DNA from: Watersipora subatra
Taxonomy: Eukaryota; Bryozoa; Gymnolaemata; Cheilostomatida; Watersiporidae
Direction of reading: 5' to 3'
Length of the DNA: 64,000 nt
NCBI RefSeq assembly: GCF_963576615.1
Contig: NC_088711.1
Location: 5,456,001-5,520,000, forward strand
In this document: piece after piece, positions 13,901-22,900 of the stretch
Layout of the letters: every line of letters begins with the position of its first letter
Position numbering within the stretch: the stretch's first letter is position 1
Position numbers and translations under genes: made by a program
The notes under the pieces: generated by a model
What the model saw: only the letters and a program-made list of their open reading frames with translations
The model's database searches: none
Told to the model about the DNA's origin: nothing

Positions 13901-15511
13901 GTAAGTTGTCATAACGCTTGATTAAATCAATTAGCATAAAATTTTACATCATCTGATGCCATAAAAATTACAAATAAGTCGCAGAATCTGTTCGGACACT
14001 CTTTTGTCTTCGTCATACTATCATGGTGAAAAAGTTGAGCTGGGTTTCCATAAACGTTGCAAAGCACCGGCGACAGCACCGCAGACTATTAGCGGCGAAA
14101 TAGGAACCTACGCGGTGGGTACCGCCAAGGACCGCCGGTAGTTGCCAGCGGCAACGCAAGAGTTTAGTGCTGTTCAAAGGGTCAGCTTATATGCGAGTTC
14201 TTATAAATTACCTGATTTCTGGGATGATTTTGTAGGACTGGAGTATATGCGAGAGAAGCTTATATGTGGGAATATACAGTATCTATATTAATAAATCCCA
14301 CTTTGTCATGGTGTGCATGTGTGGCGGAAGACACAGAGAACATGTGTGTCCGCGTAATAGTATGCTTTTCATGATTTTTTTGGCTGATTTCATTCAAACT
14401 TCTAAGGCACAAGCTCTGTGCCTTTCGCCAGGTCATTGAAAGAACTTAATTTTAAAACTCTGTCAGGTTCCTGAGAGCCACCTTCATAAACACCCACATG
14501 CAGGGTATCCGATTGATAATGGAAGAAATTCTGGGCTTCTGAACATCACCAGGTTTACTGTTAGTATATATTACTGTCTTGTGTGATAGCTTACTGTTTA
14601 GTATATATTACTATGTCTTGTGTGATAGCACATTGTTAGTAATCTATCCCACAAAATAAATTACTATAGAAAAAGGACCAACCTACAGATACTTTTAACC
14701 AGCCAACCAAATCTTCCTTTACAAAGATTGTTAAATGATGTATGAAAAACAAGTTCGATTATTTATTCTATTTTAGATCATTATTCATGAATTTGTGTTG
14801 TCATCCGACAGGGTTCAGAGTGAGACCTTAGTAACACAATGGCTGTTGATATTCCTATATGTCTCACCTAGCATAGTATGTGTTTTGCCGGAGTTTGTAA
14901 CACCGTAAGCAAAAACCAAGCAGTTTTGACCATCTATGAACTCTTTCATGGTTGAAAGCATTCCATCTTCAAAGAGCACCTTTTGTGATATGAACTCATC
15001 ATATATTTGATTGAACTTGAACGAATGCAGATCCTTGCCACCTCTGTGTGAAAATGCTTTCGAGTTCTTGGGTGCACTCAATTCTACTGTTGAACCGTCG
15101 ATGGTGAAACAACCCTTGAAAACACACTTAAATCATGAGAATTGTCTTACAGGTACGCAAACATAAGTATTAGCATGAATTAAAATAAAATACAGTGCAC
15201 AAAAACTACCATATTCATGTGATAATTGAAAATTAAGAAATAAATCACAACTTTGATATGCAAAATGCATGATACATTACCTCATCATCATTTTTCTCAG
15301 CTTCTTTCAATGGTCTAATCCGCAGAAAAACCTTCATATTATCCGAAGGTATGTTTAGACTTGATGGTCGAGGAGGGGGTGGCATATCAGATGACTTCGT
15401 AGGGGAAACATCTAATAGCTCGGAAAGCAAATTTTTTTTTATATCTGAAAGGCTGTCGTCATAATTTTCGCTGTGATAGTCCATGTCTACATCAACTCCC
15501 TCTAATGACAT
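1873..15511 (-). CDS. KIF20: KIF20-type kinesin-6 motor protein gene (13 coding exons seen, 3' end outside window)
   Basis: Kinesin-6 motors of the KIF20/MKLP2 type are plus-end microtubule motors that act at the central spindle and in cytokinesis. Exons read 15281-15511, 14868-15114, 10123-10304, 7122-7353, 6202-6385, 4276-4422, 3630-3784, 3345-3431, 3004-3132, 2876-2905, about 2400-2636, 2053-2182 and 1873-1968. Joined, they give the motor start (VFLRIRPL), the P-loop GVTNSGKT, a KIF20-type stretch [19 protein letters not shown], switch I NESSSRSH, switch II DLAGSE, and the motor end [11 protein letters not shown] then FSAIG. A charged coiled-coil stalk follows. GNPYIKD followed by an AEEA segment is closer to KIF20A than to KIF20B as I remember them. 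Exon phases agree at every junction except exon 10 to 11. Introns 2, 3 and 5 are large and hold transposons and a 28-bp minisatellite. The tail is missing because it lies left of base 1. Confidence 0.9.
2053..2182 (-). CDS. KIF20: KIF20 exon 12 (coiled coil)
   Basis: Acceptor GTTATACAG, phase 2 match. Encodes [18 protein letters not shown] and an acidic stretch ending EEDLKQLQ. Donor GTATGC, phase 0. Confidence 0.75.
2400..2636 (-). CDS. KIF20: KIF20 exon 11 (coiled coil)
   Basis: Encodes a long helix with [18 protein letters not shown] and [10 protein letters not shown]. It resembles the KIF20A stalk segment in which LLLKERQEK precedes an EICNEMVEQ-like run. Donor GTAAGT at 2399, phase 2. 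The acceptor (CATCAG, about 2637) is less certain. Confidence 0.75.
2876..2905 (-). CDS. KIF20: KIF20 exon 10 (candidate 30-bp microexon)
   Basis: Acceptor TATGTTGCAG, then a 30-base stretch coding Glu/Leu-rich coiled-coil (ELEVTEERE), then a poor donor GTTCGA. Its start phase fits exon 9, but its end phase does not fit exon 11, so the donor or an extra exon remains unsettled. Confidence 0.35.
3004..3132 (-). CDS. KIF20: KIF20 exon 9 (stalk)
   Basis: Between a clear acceptor (TTGATACAG) and a clear donor (GTGAGT) the phase-matched frame is open for 43 codons and rich in charged residues. No family motif is seen. Accepted for its splice sites, its phase and its position. Confidence 0.6.
3345..3431 (-). 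CDS. KIF20: KIF20 exon 8 (neck region)
   Basis: Acceptor CAACTCAG, phase 1, encoding [13 protein letters not shown] and a further helical stretch. The donor GTGTTA at 3344 is weak but leaves phase 1, which fits exon 9. Encodes the segment after the motor, where kinesin-6 proteins diverge. Confidence 0.6.
3630..3784 (-). CDS. KIF20: KIF20 exon 7 (end of motor)
   Basis: Acceptor ATTGTAG. Encodes [17 protein letters not shown] followed by [20 protein letters not shown] and LKFSAI, the last helix of the motor domain. Donor GTACGT at 3629, phase 1. Confidence 0.9.
4276..4422 (-). CDS. KIF20: KIF20 exon 6 (switch II)
   Basis: Acceptor CACACAG. Encodes [12 protein letters not shown] (switch II DLAGSE), then [21 protein letters not shown], the relay helix of kinesins. 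Donor GTAAGT at 4275, phase 2. Confidence 0.9.
4607..5450 (+). mobile_element. Internally deleted Tigger-like (pogo) transposon in KIF20 intron 5
   Basis: The left end is TA followed by CAGTAATACTTCAACTTACG. At 4884-5070 a plus-strand frame reads [15 protein letters not shown] and then [13 protein letters not shown], the N-terminal CENP-B/Tigger helix-turn-helix. In another frame (about 5092-5190) comes a [13 protein letters not shown] segment typical of the next domain. At about 5275-5420 a C-terminal style [18 protein letters not shown] stretch follows. The catalytic DDE core is absent, so this is a deleted, frameshifted relic. No right-hand inverted repeat is seen. Confidence 0.7.
5641..6086. 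repeat. 28-bp minisatellite, about 16 copies
   Basis: Unit close to CATGTTCAACATG plus GTCCAGTCTGTTGTA. Each unit holds the interrupted palindrome CATGTT-C-AACATG. Because 28 is not a multiple of three and the unit lacks stops, three long overlapping plus-strand frames appear; these are artefacts. It lies inside KIF20 intron 5, just before exon 5. Confidence 0.95.
6202..6385 (-). CDS. KIF20: KIF20 exon 5 (switch I)
   Basis: Acceptor CCTTGTAG at 6386. The minus-strand frame reads a helix with [10 protein letters not shown] and then [18 protein letters not shown], the kinesin switch I signature N-x-x-S-S-R-S-H. Donor GTGAGT at 6201, phase 2. The exon lies just right of the 28-bp minisatellite and is too short and interrupted to stand out as a long ORF. 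Confidence 0.87.
6386..7121. other. KIF20 intron 4
   Basis: AT-rich intron with short TATA-type repeats near 6425-6480. No other feature recognised. Confidence 0.6.
7122..7353 (-). CDS. KIF20: KIF20 exon 4 (motor core, EIYNE strand)
   Basis: Encodes [21 protein letters not shown], then a basic loop and GNPYIK. The donor GTTTGT at 7121 leaves phase 1, completing an Asp codon with the next exon. The acceptor was placed at 7354 so that phase 0 matches exon 3; an acceptor a few bases inside would shift the frame. Confidence 0.82.
7840..7975 (-). mobile_element. tRNA-derived SINE (minus strand)
   Basis: On the minus strand the sequence has an A-box-like GATTGGTGCAGG, then GAATGTCATGAG and a B-box-like GAGTTGGAGTC, followed by a non-tRNA tail that includes TTTGGACAAAC. 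The same tail motif occurs in the SINE at 44930-45056. Confidence 0.5.
8983..9090 (+). repeat. Fragment of a dispersed repeat (CCCAGGCTTTGCCCGG family)
   Basis: Shares the core GGCNTTGCCCGG-AATAATAAAAA and the downstream TTTAAC...ACATTTACCATTCTAACTTTCAAA with copies at 33648-33965, 49745-50042, 52283 and 54690. Diverged. Confidence 0.5.
9588..9712 (+). mobile_element. tRNA-derived SINE (plus strand)
   Basis: tRNA-like head TGGCTTAGCCTAGTGGTTAGG (A box) and then GAATGTCATGAGCTAAAATCC (B-box region), followed by an unrelated body. GAATGTCATGAG is shared with the SINE at 7840-7975. Confidence 0.55.
10123..10304 (-). CDS. KIF20: KIF20 exon 3 (motor, after the P-loop)
   Basis: Acceptor GGTTCAAG. 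Phase 1 joins the glycine of the P-loop exon to [19 protein letters not shown], the helix that follows the P-loop in kinesin-6. A lysine-rich stretch is the start of the kinesin-6 insertion. The donor (GTATGC at 10122) is my choice; GTACAG about 37 bases later is an alternative. Confidence 0.75.
10811..12018. mobile_element. MITE-like element with CTACCCTAGGACAC inverted ends
   Basis: The left end CTACCCTAGGACAC and the right end GTGTCCTAGGGTAG are exact inverse copies. Both are followed inward by TTCGC/GCGAAA-rich sequence. No transposase is seen and no clear target duplication was found. A second element (11420-11826) is nested inside. Confidence 0.5.
11420..11826. mobile_element. Nested MITE with ACTACCGT ends and internal hairpins
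   Basis: Left end ACTACCGTTCTTTTCGGACT; the inverse of the right end reads ACTACCGTACTTTTTGGACT. Inside, a strong hairpin at about 11512-11576 pairs TTCTTTCACCGC with GCGGTGAAAGAA. A GGCTTATATAAGAGTGCGG motif recurs in altered form near the right end. No coding capacity. Confidence 0.6.
12019..14814. other. Unassigned intronic sequence
   Basis: No gene, RNA or clear element recognised. Around 13600-13660 a stretch resembles the internal part of the MITEs at 17-20 kb (AACACAACAAACAACATC). Confidence 0.4.
14868..15114 (-). CDS. KIF20: KIF20 exon 2 (P-loop)
   Basis: Acceptor TTTTCAAG. The exon encodes the KFNQIYDE strand and the nucleotide-binding loop [13 protein letters not shown]; the Asn-Ser-Gly-Lys-Thr form fits the KIF20 family. 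Donor GTGAGA, phase 1. Confidence 0.88.
15281..15511 (-). CDS. KIF20: KIF20 exon 1 (N-terminus and start of motor)
   Basis: 77 codons from the ATG at 15511. An acidic, serine-rich N-terminus and a proline run (PPPPRPSS) precede the first motor strand KVFLRIRPL. The donor after Asp-Asp-Glu is GTAATG, phase 0. The intron that follows is only 166 bp. Confidence 0.85.
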
Positions 15512-15548
15512 TCTGACAAACTATTATTTTTCGAACCGTTCAGCAAAC
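15512..15548 (-). other. KIF20: 5' UTR part of the first coding exon of the KIF20 gene
   Basis: On the minus strand a good 3' splice site (TTTTGCAG) ends at about 15549, followed by 37 bases without an upstream ATG and then the ATG at 15511. This suggests that a non-coding 5' exon exists further right. Inferred from the splice signal only. Confidence 0.4.
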
Positions 15549-17008
15549 CTGCAAAAGTTGAAATAAGCAACACCTTGAAATAAGCATGTTTTTACAGCTC
15601 CCTCAATTTTAGCAAACTCATGCTCATTTTCTCAACCTGTAATATTTTTAACAATTTTTATCATTCAGCTCTCGTTTAAATCTGTCATGTTGCAAATCTG
15701 TCATAAATCAAGTTGTTTTGTTGCCAGTCTCTAGGTGTATTTTAACTCATTCGCAACCGACTAATTTCCAGGTGATTAGCCCAAGATACCAGACATTTTT
15801 CAGAAAGATGTCATAAATCAAATTACTACTACAAGAAACAGACTTGAGATAGTCTACTCATGCAAATTTTACAAGAACCAGCCCAGTCTCTTCTTTCAAA
15901 CGATTTTACAGTCATACCTAAACAACTAACATGCCTTTCATGTAGATCTGTGTATCAAAGAAGGTAGCTTCAGAAAATTTCCGATTTTGAAAAAATTGTG
16001 TTTTGCTGAAACAAAGTTAGACTTGCACCATAAAAATTGCAAAATATAGCAATATTGACTAAAATTACTCATCAATCACATACAATACACAGTTATGAAT
16101 ATTGTTTATACATATACAGTTAGCCATGAACATGAAAATCATGAAACTCAAATTTCGAACTTTTCCTCGCCAGTGCTATCCTTCAAACCAAAGCATAGCA
16201 AATCTACATGACAAGAGAACTCAAATAAACTGTCATAAACATGTTTCATATAATAAACCGTGTTCAATAACTCTGTTCTTGACTTTTCAGACTTTATAAG
16301 CAGCTCTTACAATCAATATGATCCTATCGAAATTGGATGATAACTTTTGTCTGACTACGACTGACAGCCTAAAAAGCGCATTTTTACTCAAGCATAACGA
16401 TTCAAATTGGCAAAATTAAAAGTTAATAAAAACTTTGAAACATTAAAAATAATGTTTTGATTTGATTTATGCAGTCTTTCACTGTCTTACCACTTCTGAA
16501 TTCGCATACTTACTTCCGGAGTTGAAAAAATTCATCGCAAACGATAAAATTTCAAGTCGCCATGATGATTTCCGGTTTAGGTAGATATGGGTGTAGTATT
16601 TTGGCTATAACTTCTGACAGAGTCAATGAGGAGTATTTGTACGTTTGTCTGAATGGCCAGAAATTTTTCTTTCTAACTAATGATAAATTTTTTTCTATTT
16701 AAAAATAACGATACAAGTAGATGAATTTCAGAGGCGAAATAACTCGCATTGGGTGCCTAGTAACGTTGCAAATACGCGAGTTAACTTGCGTCGGGTGCGA
16801 GTGAGTTAACAACCGCTTGGCTGTATACCAAAGATGTATAGGTATAGAAGAGATTGTGAATAATGCTGAGTGTGGCTGAGATAGAGAGACCTGGAGGATT
16901 TTCCATGCAGCAGTTATGTAATGAGGACTAAATGGATACAACCAAAACTCGAATCATTCTTGGTGGTCCCGAAATAACAATAATTGTCAGCAATACTTGT
17001 TAAAAGTA
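15549..17008. other. 5' flank of KIF20, nothing recognised
   Basis: AT-rich sequence upstream of the KIF20 coding exons. A non-coding first exon and the promoter are expected here, but I cannot place them. Confidence 0.4.
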
Positions 17009-18136
17009 CAGTCAAACATGGATAACTCGTCCACGGATAGCTCGAACACATGGTTAATTCGAATATTTCCTTTGGTCCGTTCCCACGTAATGATAAATTG
17101 CTATAGATAACTCGAACTCAACACTGTTAATTCGAACTGTTTTTTTGCCCAACGGCTACCGAAACGGTTGTTATCGCTTTAGAAAATCACTTTATTCAAA
17201 GCCATAGAGGTAAACTTCATTTTTTCGTAATTCATTACCACCATCGGCAAAATATTTTTGTCGACGACTTTTCTAAAAGTTTGGTGAAAATTGATTTATA
17301 CTGCGATACGATGAATAGCACGGGCTAGCCGGGTCACGCGCGCAAGGATTTTCGTCACGCACATACAAAACAAAAATCGCATGTTGTTTTGTATGGGCGT
17401 GGCGAAAATCCTTGAGTGCGTGACCCGGCTAGCCCGTGATGAATAGTTTTCCGACGTTGATTCCGTGTTGAATCAACGTCGTCCGTGTTGAATCAACGTG
17501 GGAATGTTGAATGTTTAAAACGTCTTAAAATTGGTGTAATTAAACGTATACGTTGTCTGAGCTACAAAAAACTATTCATCGTTTGACCTAAACACAGAAT
17601 ACGTGTGTACATTCAATAAGTATCTATTAAAAAAGCGTGAGTGATATAGAATGTACCGCAAAACCTCGTAAAACTTCTAATTGAACTGCCTTGGAGTGTT
17701 GCTCTTAACGAATCCCAGGTAAAGTAAGGTAATCTGCATAAAATTCAAGAAGAAACGGCAAAATTGATCGTGGGTAAAACCCCAAAAGAAAAAAATGTCT
17801 TTTCTTTTGAGCATTTCAACAACGATCAAGTTTTGCCAATGTCAATCTGAAAAACGTCCTGGCAATAACATCACCTCAAACAACAAACCAATCTCAAGTG
17901 ATAGAAAAATCTCTATACTTTTTCATGAAAACGTTTTAAACTTTACATTAGAAGCATTTAATTTGAAACAAGCCATTTGTGCTTTTGATTTATATTATAG
18001 TTTGTATATGTACATGTATCTACTAATAAATAAGTAAATATATGGACTTGTGACAGTGCTCTGATAACTTGAACGCTCTGATAATTCGAACACTTTTGCT
18101 CGGTCCCTTGAAGTTCGAGTTATCCATGTTTGACTG
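17009..18136. mobile_element. MITE copy A (CAGTCAAACATGG ends, TA duplication)
   Basis: Ends CAGTCAAACATGGATAACTCG and its inverse CGAGTTATCCATGTTTGACTG, flanked by TA (17007-17008 and 18137-18138). Subterminal AACTCGAAC/GTTCGAATTATC motifs repeat along both arms. No transposase. The CAGT..ACTG ends and TA site suggest a pogo-type non-autonomous element. A 120-bp hairpin is inserted inside at 17319-17438. Confidence 0.8.
17319..17438. mobile_element. 120-bp foldback hairpin with 8-bp target duplication
   Basis: CACGGGCTAGCCGGGTCACG pairs with CGTGACCCGGCTAGCCCGTG across nearly the whole length. The hairpin is flanked on both sides by ATGAATAG, a direct 8-bp duplication, as expected for a hAT-type MITE that landed inside the larger MITE. 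Confidence 0.75.
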
Positions 18137-18769
18137 TATAAGATTTCTTGCTATGGCGATTTGGGTTGCCACCCTATGGAGCAAATCAAATAAAAATTAA
18201 TTGGTTTGTTTGTCTAGAAGTATTTTTAACAATACCAATTTGAGTCAATCAATATAAATGGCGATTTTTGCACGAGCCTTACAAACTGCAATCATCAAGT
18301 CAAGATGTTAGCATTTTTTTCATTACATCCAAGACCTTTTTTTTTACTTACAACTAGTTTTTCAACCAGTCTTTATAAACTACGAAAAATTCCTATTTGA
18401 TTACTTTTGTGTTTTTAAAAGGAAAACAGACAGGGTTTATATTAGCTTTCACTCAAAAATACACTGTCTCATGGGCTTGTTTTTGAAAATTTCTTCTTTA
18501 AACAGAAAGAGTATAACCAAGAGATTTCTAAATGTTGACAAGGATAAAAACTGATGTAAGTAAAAATTTATCTTTCTGTCTGAGCGTTTTAACAGCGATC
18601 TAGTTTTGCCAATTTTAATCTGAAACCGTCCTGGCAGTCACATCACCTAAAACAACAAATCTTAAACGTGTGATAAAAAAGGTCTATACCTTCTGATAAA
18701 ACTTATAAAACTTTATATGAGAGGCCCTTTAACTTGCAACAAGCAATCTATGCTTTTGATTTATACATA

Positions 18770-19917
18770 CAGTCAAACATGGATAACTCGAACTTCAAGG
18801 GACCGAGCAAAAGTGTTCGAATTATCAGAGCGTTCAAGTTATCAGAGCACTGTCACAAGTCCATGTATTTACTTATTTATTAGTAGATACATGTACATAT
18901 GCAAACTATAATATAAATCAAAAGCACAAATGACTTGTTTCAAATTAAATGCTTCTAATGTAAAGTTTAAAACGTTTTTATCAAAAAGTATAGAGATTTT
19001 TCTATCACTTGAGATTGGTTTGTTGTTTGAGGTGATGTTATTGCCAGGACGTTTTTTTAGATTGACATTGGCAAAACTTGATCGTTATTGAAATGCTCAA
19101 AAGAAAAGACATCTTTTTCTTTTGAGCGTTTTACCCACGATTAATTTTGCCGACTTTTCTTGAAGTTTATGCAACTTCAAGAAAAAGTTACCAAAGAAAA
19201 ATCCCTTACTTTACCTGGGATTCGTTAAGAGCAACACTCCGAGGCAGTTCAATTAAAAGTTTTACGAGGTTTAACGGTGCATTGTATATCACTCACGCTT
19301 TTTGAATGGATACTTACTGAATGTACACACGTATTCTGTGTTTAGGTCAAACGATGAATAGTTTTTTTTAGCTAAGACAACGTATACGTTTAATAAAAAC
19401 AATTTAAAAGACGTTTTAAACATTCAACATTCCGACGTTGATTTAACACGGAATCAACGTCGGAAAACTATTCGTCACGGGCTAGCCGGGTCACGCACTC
19501 AAGGATTTTCGCCACGCACATACAAAACAACACGCTGTTTTTGTTTTGTATGTGCGTGGCGAAAATCCTTGCGCGCGTGACCCGGCAAGCCCGTGCTATT
19601 AATCGTATAGCAGTGTAAATCAAATTTGACCAAACCTTTAGAAAAGTCGTTGACAAAATTATTTTGCCGATGGTGGTAATAACAACGCTTATGAATTATG
19701 AAAATATGAGGTTTACCTCTATGGCTTTGAATAAAGTGATTTCCTAAAGCGATAACAACCGTTTCGGAAGCCGTTGGGCAAAAAAACAGTTCGAATTAAC
19801 AGTGTTGAGTTCGAGTTATCTATAGCAATTTATCATTACGTGGGAACGGACCAAGGAAACTGTTCGAATTAACCATGTTTTCGAGCTATCCGTGGCCGAG
19901 TTATCCATGTTTGACTG
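18770..19917. mobile_element. MITE copy B, inverted relative to copy A, nested in copy C
   Basis: Starts CAGTCAAACATGGATAACTCG and ends with its inverse, flanked by TA. The body is the reverse complement of copy A with scattered differences, so A and B form a large inverted repeat with a spacer of about 630 bp. Confidence 0.8.
19476..19595. mobile_element. Second copy of the 120-bp foldback hairpin
   Basis: The same CACGGGCTAGCC...CCGTG hairpin inside MITE copy B, in inverse orientation. The flanks, read inversely, are ATTAATAG and ACGAATAG, diverged forms of the ATGAATAG duplication in copy A. Confidence 0.75.
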
Positions 19918-20048
19918 TAGTTTGTATATGTACATGTATCTACTGATAAATACATGCATTTGTGACAGTTCTCTGATAACTTGAACGCTCTGAAAATTCG
20001 AACACTTTCGATTAGTCCTGTAAAGTTTGAGTTATCCATGATTGACTG

Positions 20049-21679
20049 TACACATTGATCAATCAATTATGCTCTATAAAAGATTTGCATTTCATAAACA
20101 AAGATTTATTTTTGGCACTTTCACTATTTATTTGGAACTTTCTGTATATGTTTTGCAAACTGTTACCACGTACACATGTCCACTTTTTTAATCTGTGGAC
20201 TACAGATTATTATTGATGTAGTCTTACAAATGTAAAATAATATTGTGTATTATAGAACTAACACAAGGGAAGAAGGTATGAGGGGTACAAAAGATGTTAC
20301 AAATGTATTGCATTCCATTGCTAAACAGCAATGACTGTACGGCTGCTGAAATCCAATATCCACAATTGAACATAAAAGTTAATGCAAGACAATCTATAGC
20401 TAATATGCAAGTCAGGAAAGATAGTCTAGCACACCCTCTCTTTCTTAAACAGGTTATCATGTAAACATGCATAGCCAGCATGTTGCATTAGGGTATTATG
20501 TGCTTGCGAGATGTTTAGCCAAAACTCTTGTTTTTTACGTTAGTTTGTTTCCCCAACGAAGTGACAAACATGTTTGGTTTTGCTTTGTTTGCTTCACATT
20601 TGTATGTTTTACTCTCTTATGCTTGGGGTATAAAAGTGATAATTGCATATCAATAGCCGATTCTGGTCAATATTCACCTCGTACAAATAGGGCCTACTTA
20701 GTTTAGTTTCACAGCATGGTCAGTCATTCGCTGTCACCGATGGCTGCGCATCATTTTCATCAACATTGGTAAATGCTTATTGGCATTTGTTTCCTTATGA
20801 CATAATATTAGCATTCTTTTAAAATAGTGTAACAGCTGCTATTACAAAAATTATGCTATTTACCTTTCAGTTACCCAGCCAGCAACTAAATTAGTTACAA
20901 AAAAGAACCAATGAAGACGGAAAGCGCGTGTCATCCATAATTTCATAAAGAAAATTTCGAAAGCTTCGGTTATCGTTATGAGTTGACGCAACTTGGAAAC
21001 AAAAAAAATGATAACAGCTGTAAGAACGCATGTCTAATTCGAGGAGACATATTTACAATATCTACAACGATAATTTGATAACACGCTGCGACTAACCTAA
21101 ACGTGTTCTCATACTACTATGTGAAGTACGACAATCATAAGTCTTCAAAAGCCCTTCTATGCAAGCCAAAATGCTTGGCTTAATACGATTAAAAATCCCT
21201 TCCAACTATTAAATTGTGTTTAAATGGCGACAAAAATGCGCGTATACTTAAATTTTTCTACCCGTAGCTGCAGCTGGGCGCTAAATCGTCTAATCATAAG
21301 GCCCGCCATTTAGAAACTATTCAAACTTCATATTCACGTGACCCAGCGTTTTTGTAGCCCTAAGTACGAGCGGAATATTCGAACTACTAACGCGAGAGTT
21401 GTTGCTCTTTTAAACAGGCAACAGTTTTCTTGGATCCAATAGCCACTCATGCATCGTTACCCAGAGACCGTAAGCTTATTCGAAGAAGTAACACTTTTTA
21501 CCTCCAATAATCTAATTTGCTGTGCCCTGTTCAAATTGTAGGATATATATATTTGAGTGAGCCTCTCAATAAACTGAGTGGTGAGTTTTGTTACTTTTTA
21601 AAATATTACACTTCTCACTTTAATAACTCATTTATTGAGTAAGAGCTTTTTTCAGTAAAGTAAGGAATATAGATTGCAG
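20049..21679. other. Intergenic, nothing recognised
   Basis: AT-rich sequence between the MITE cluster and the paired hairpins. Short open frames are not supported by codon pattern or homology that I can see. Confidence 0.4.
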
Positions 21680-21720
21680 CAATGATATACAGCCCCCACA
21701 CTAGGGGCTGTATATTATTG
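21680..21720. repeat. Hairpin of the CAATGATATACAGCCCC type, copy 1
   Basis: CAATGATATACAGCCCC pairs with GGGGCTGTATATTATTG. One of two near-identical hairpins about 100 bp apart. Confidence 0.7.
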
Positions 21721-21779
21721 GTATCATTAGAAATAAGGAAATTATACCGCTGCAGCATATTATTAAAACATGGTTGAGT

Positions 21780-21818
21780 CAATGATATACAGCCCCATGT
21801 GGGGGCTGTATATCATTG
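21780..21818. repeat. Hairpin of the CAATGATATACAGCCCC type, copy 2
   Basis: Almost perfect palindrome: CAATGATATACAGCCCC, a short centre, GGGGCTGTATATCATTG. Confidence 0.75.
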
Positions 21819-22295
21819 GTTGAGTTTAGTCTTGTTCCCATAAACAGTGAGAGCATATACATATGTTTACAATATGTAGAGTCTAGTGCAAGTGTTTCCA
21901 TCTGAAAACTTTATGGAATATTAGGTTTTTTGTCATTACGCCCTAGCATATGGTTATCTAACTGTAAACCACTAAGAAATTCTTTGGACGCACCTGCTAA
22001 AATGCCAGCCAAATCTGGTAAGTTGAATATTTTAGTAGCTACTATGTTATGCTCTTTCTTAATTTTTATATAATGATTACCGGGCTATCAATAGTTTGTG
22101 AAGCAAAGTAGGTATTGAATTTACCAATACCTATGGTTTGCAAGATCTTTGTGTAAGGCCTTGAAACCATATCTTTAATAGTTAGGTTTTTAGTTAATTA
22201 TTGTATTTGGAGTAATAAATACTGAAAAAACACCCTGGATTGGGGTGGAGACAACTAATACTTTTAGCATATCTATGATACGCTATTGAGACCAG

Positions 22296-22580
22296 CTCAC
22301 TTGTGCTCTGCTGAAACCAATAGAGTGCGCTGAACCCAATGCGTTTCGTAATACAACCTGCCAAAACTAACAGTAGGAAGCTGAAACCAACTCACTTGTG
22401 CCCCGCTGAAACCAACAAAGTGTGCTGAGTCCATCACTTCTTGCGATACAGCTTGCTGAAACCAACAGTAGGAAGCTGAAACCAACTCACTTGTGCTCCG
22501 CTGAAACCAACACAGTGCCCTGAACTCAAAGCTTCGTAAAATGCAACCTGCTGAAACCAACGAGAGTGACCTGAACTCTG
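22296..22580. repeat. 95-bp tandem repeat, about 3 copies
   Basis: Starts at 22296, 22391 and 22486 with CTCACTTGTGC and repeated GCTGAAACCAAC motifs. Inside the unit, shorter GCTGAAACCAA repeats hint at an older internal duplication. Confidence 0.85.
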
Positions 22581-22781
22581 TAAAAACAATAACTTTTCAG
22601 TTTTAATCATCATTTTAATCTTCTCTGAGCTTGCTGTCGGTTATTTAACTGACAATCAGAAAGTGATAACATTTTCTCAACGAATAAACAATTTCATTGA
22701 AATAACTTATATCTATGTGTCCCCCTAAAGGGCAAAACACAAGCTGACCTGCCTAAAAATTGCAGCAGTATTTATATTGCA

Positions 22782-22900
22782 TAAGCGGATGGCCTAGAGG
22801 TTAATAGTTATTGTTCAAACTGAATAATCATGTTACTTTGCTATCTGCTAACTTCGCAAAATTCCCATATGAACAATAAAAAAATTTTGTGCTGCAACTA
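22782..22900 (+). mobile_element. Possible degenerate tRNA-derived SINE head
   Basis: GCGGATGGCCTAGAGGTTAATAG resembles a tRNA A-box head like that at 9588. The B box is not clear. Confidence 0.3.

Larger units (their letters stand above)
10305..14867. other. KIF20 intron 2
   Basis: 4.6-kb intron with the nested MITEs at 10811-12018, a short (TA)n run at about 12411-12427 and otherwise unassigned AT-rich sequence. TTAACCCTTT motifs at about 10374 and 12930 look like piggyBac-type termini, but no matching right end was found. Confidence 0.5.
18560..20048. mobile_element. MITE copy C, older, split by copy B
   Basis: About 18560-18769 matches the internal part of copy A, and 19918-20048 matches its right end (to TTGACTG, TA at 20049-20050). 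Copy B sits exactly between the two parts with a TA duplication. Its left end is not recognisable. Confidence 0.6.

Noticed and set aside
10374..14186. piggyBac-type MITE from TTAACCCTTT motifs
   Set aside because: The left-type motifs occur at 10374 and 12930, but the only right-type match (CAAAGGGTC near 14177) lacks TTAA and a matching subterminal repeat.
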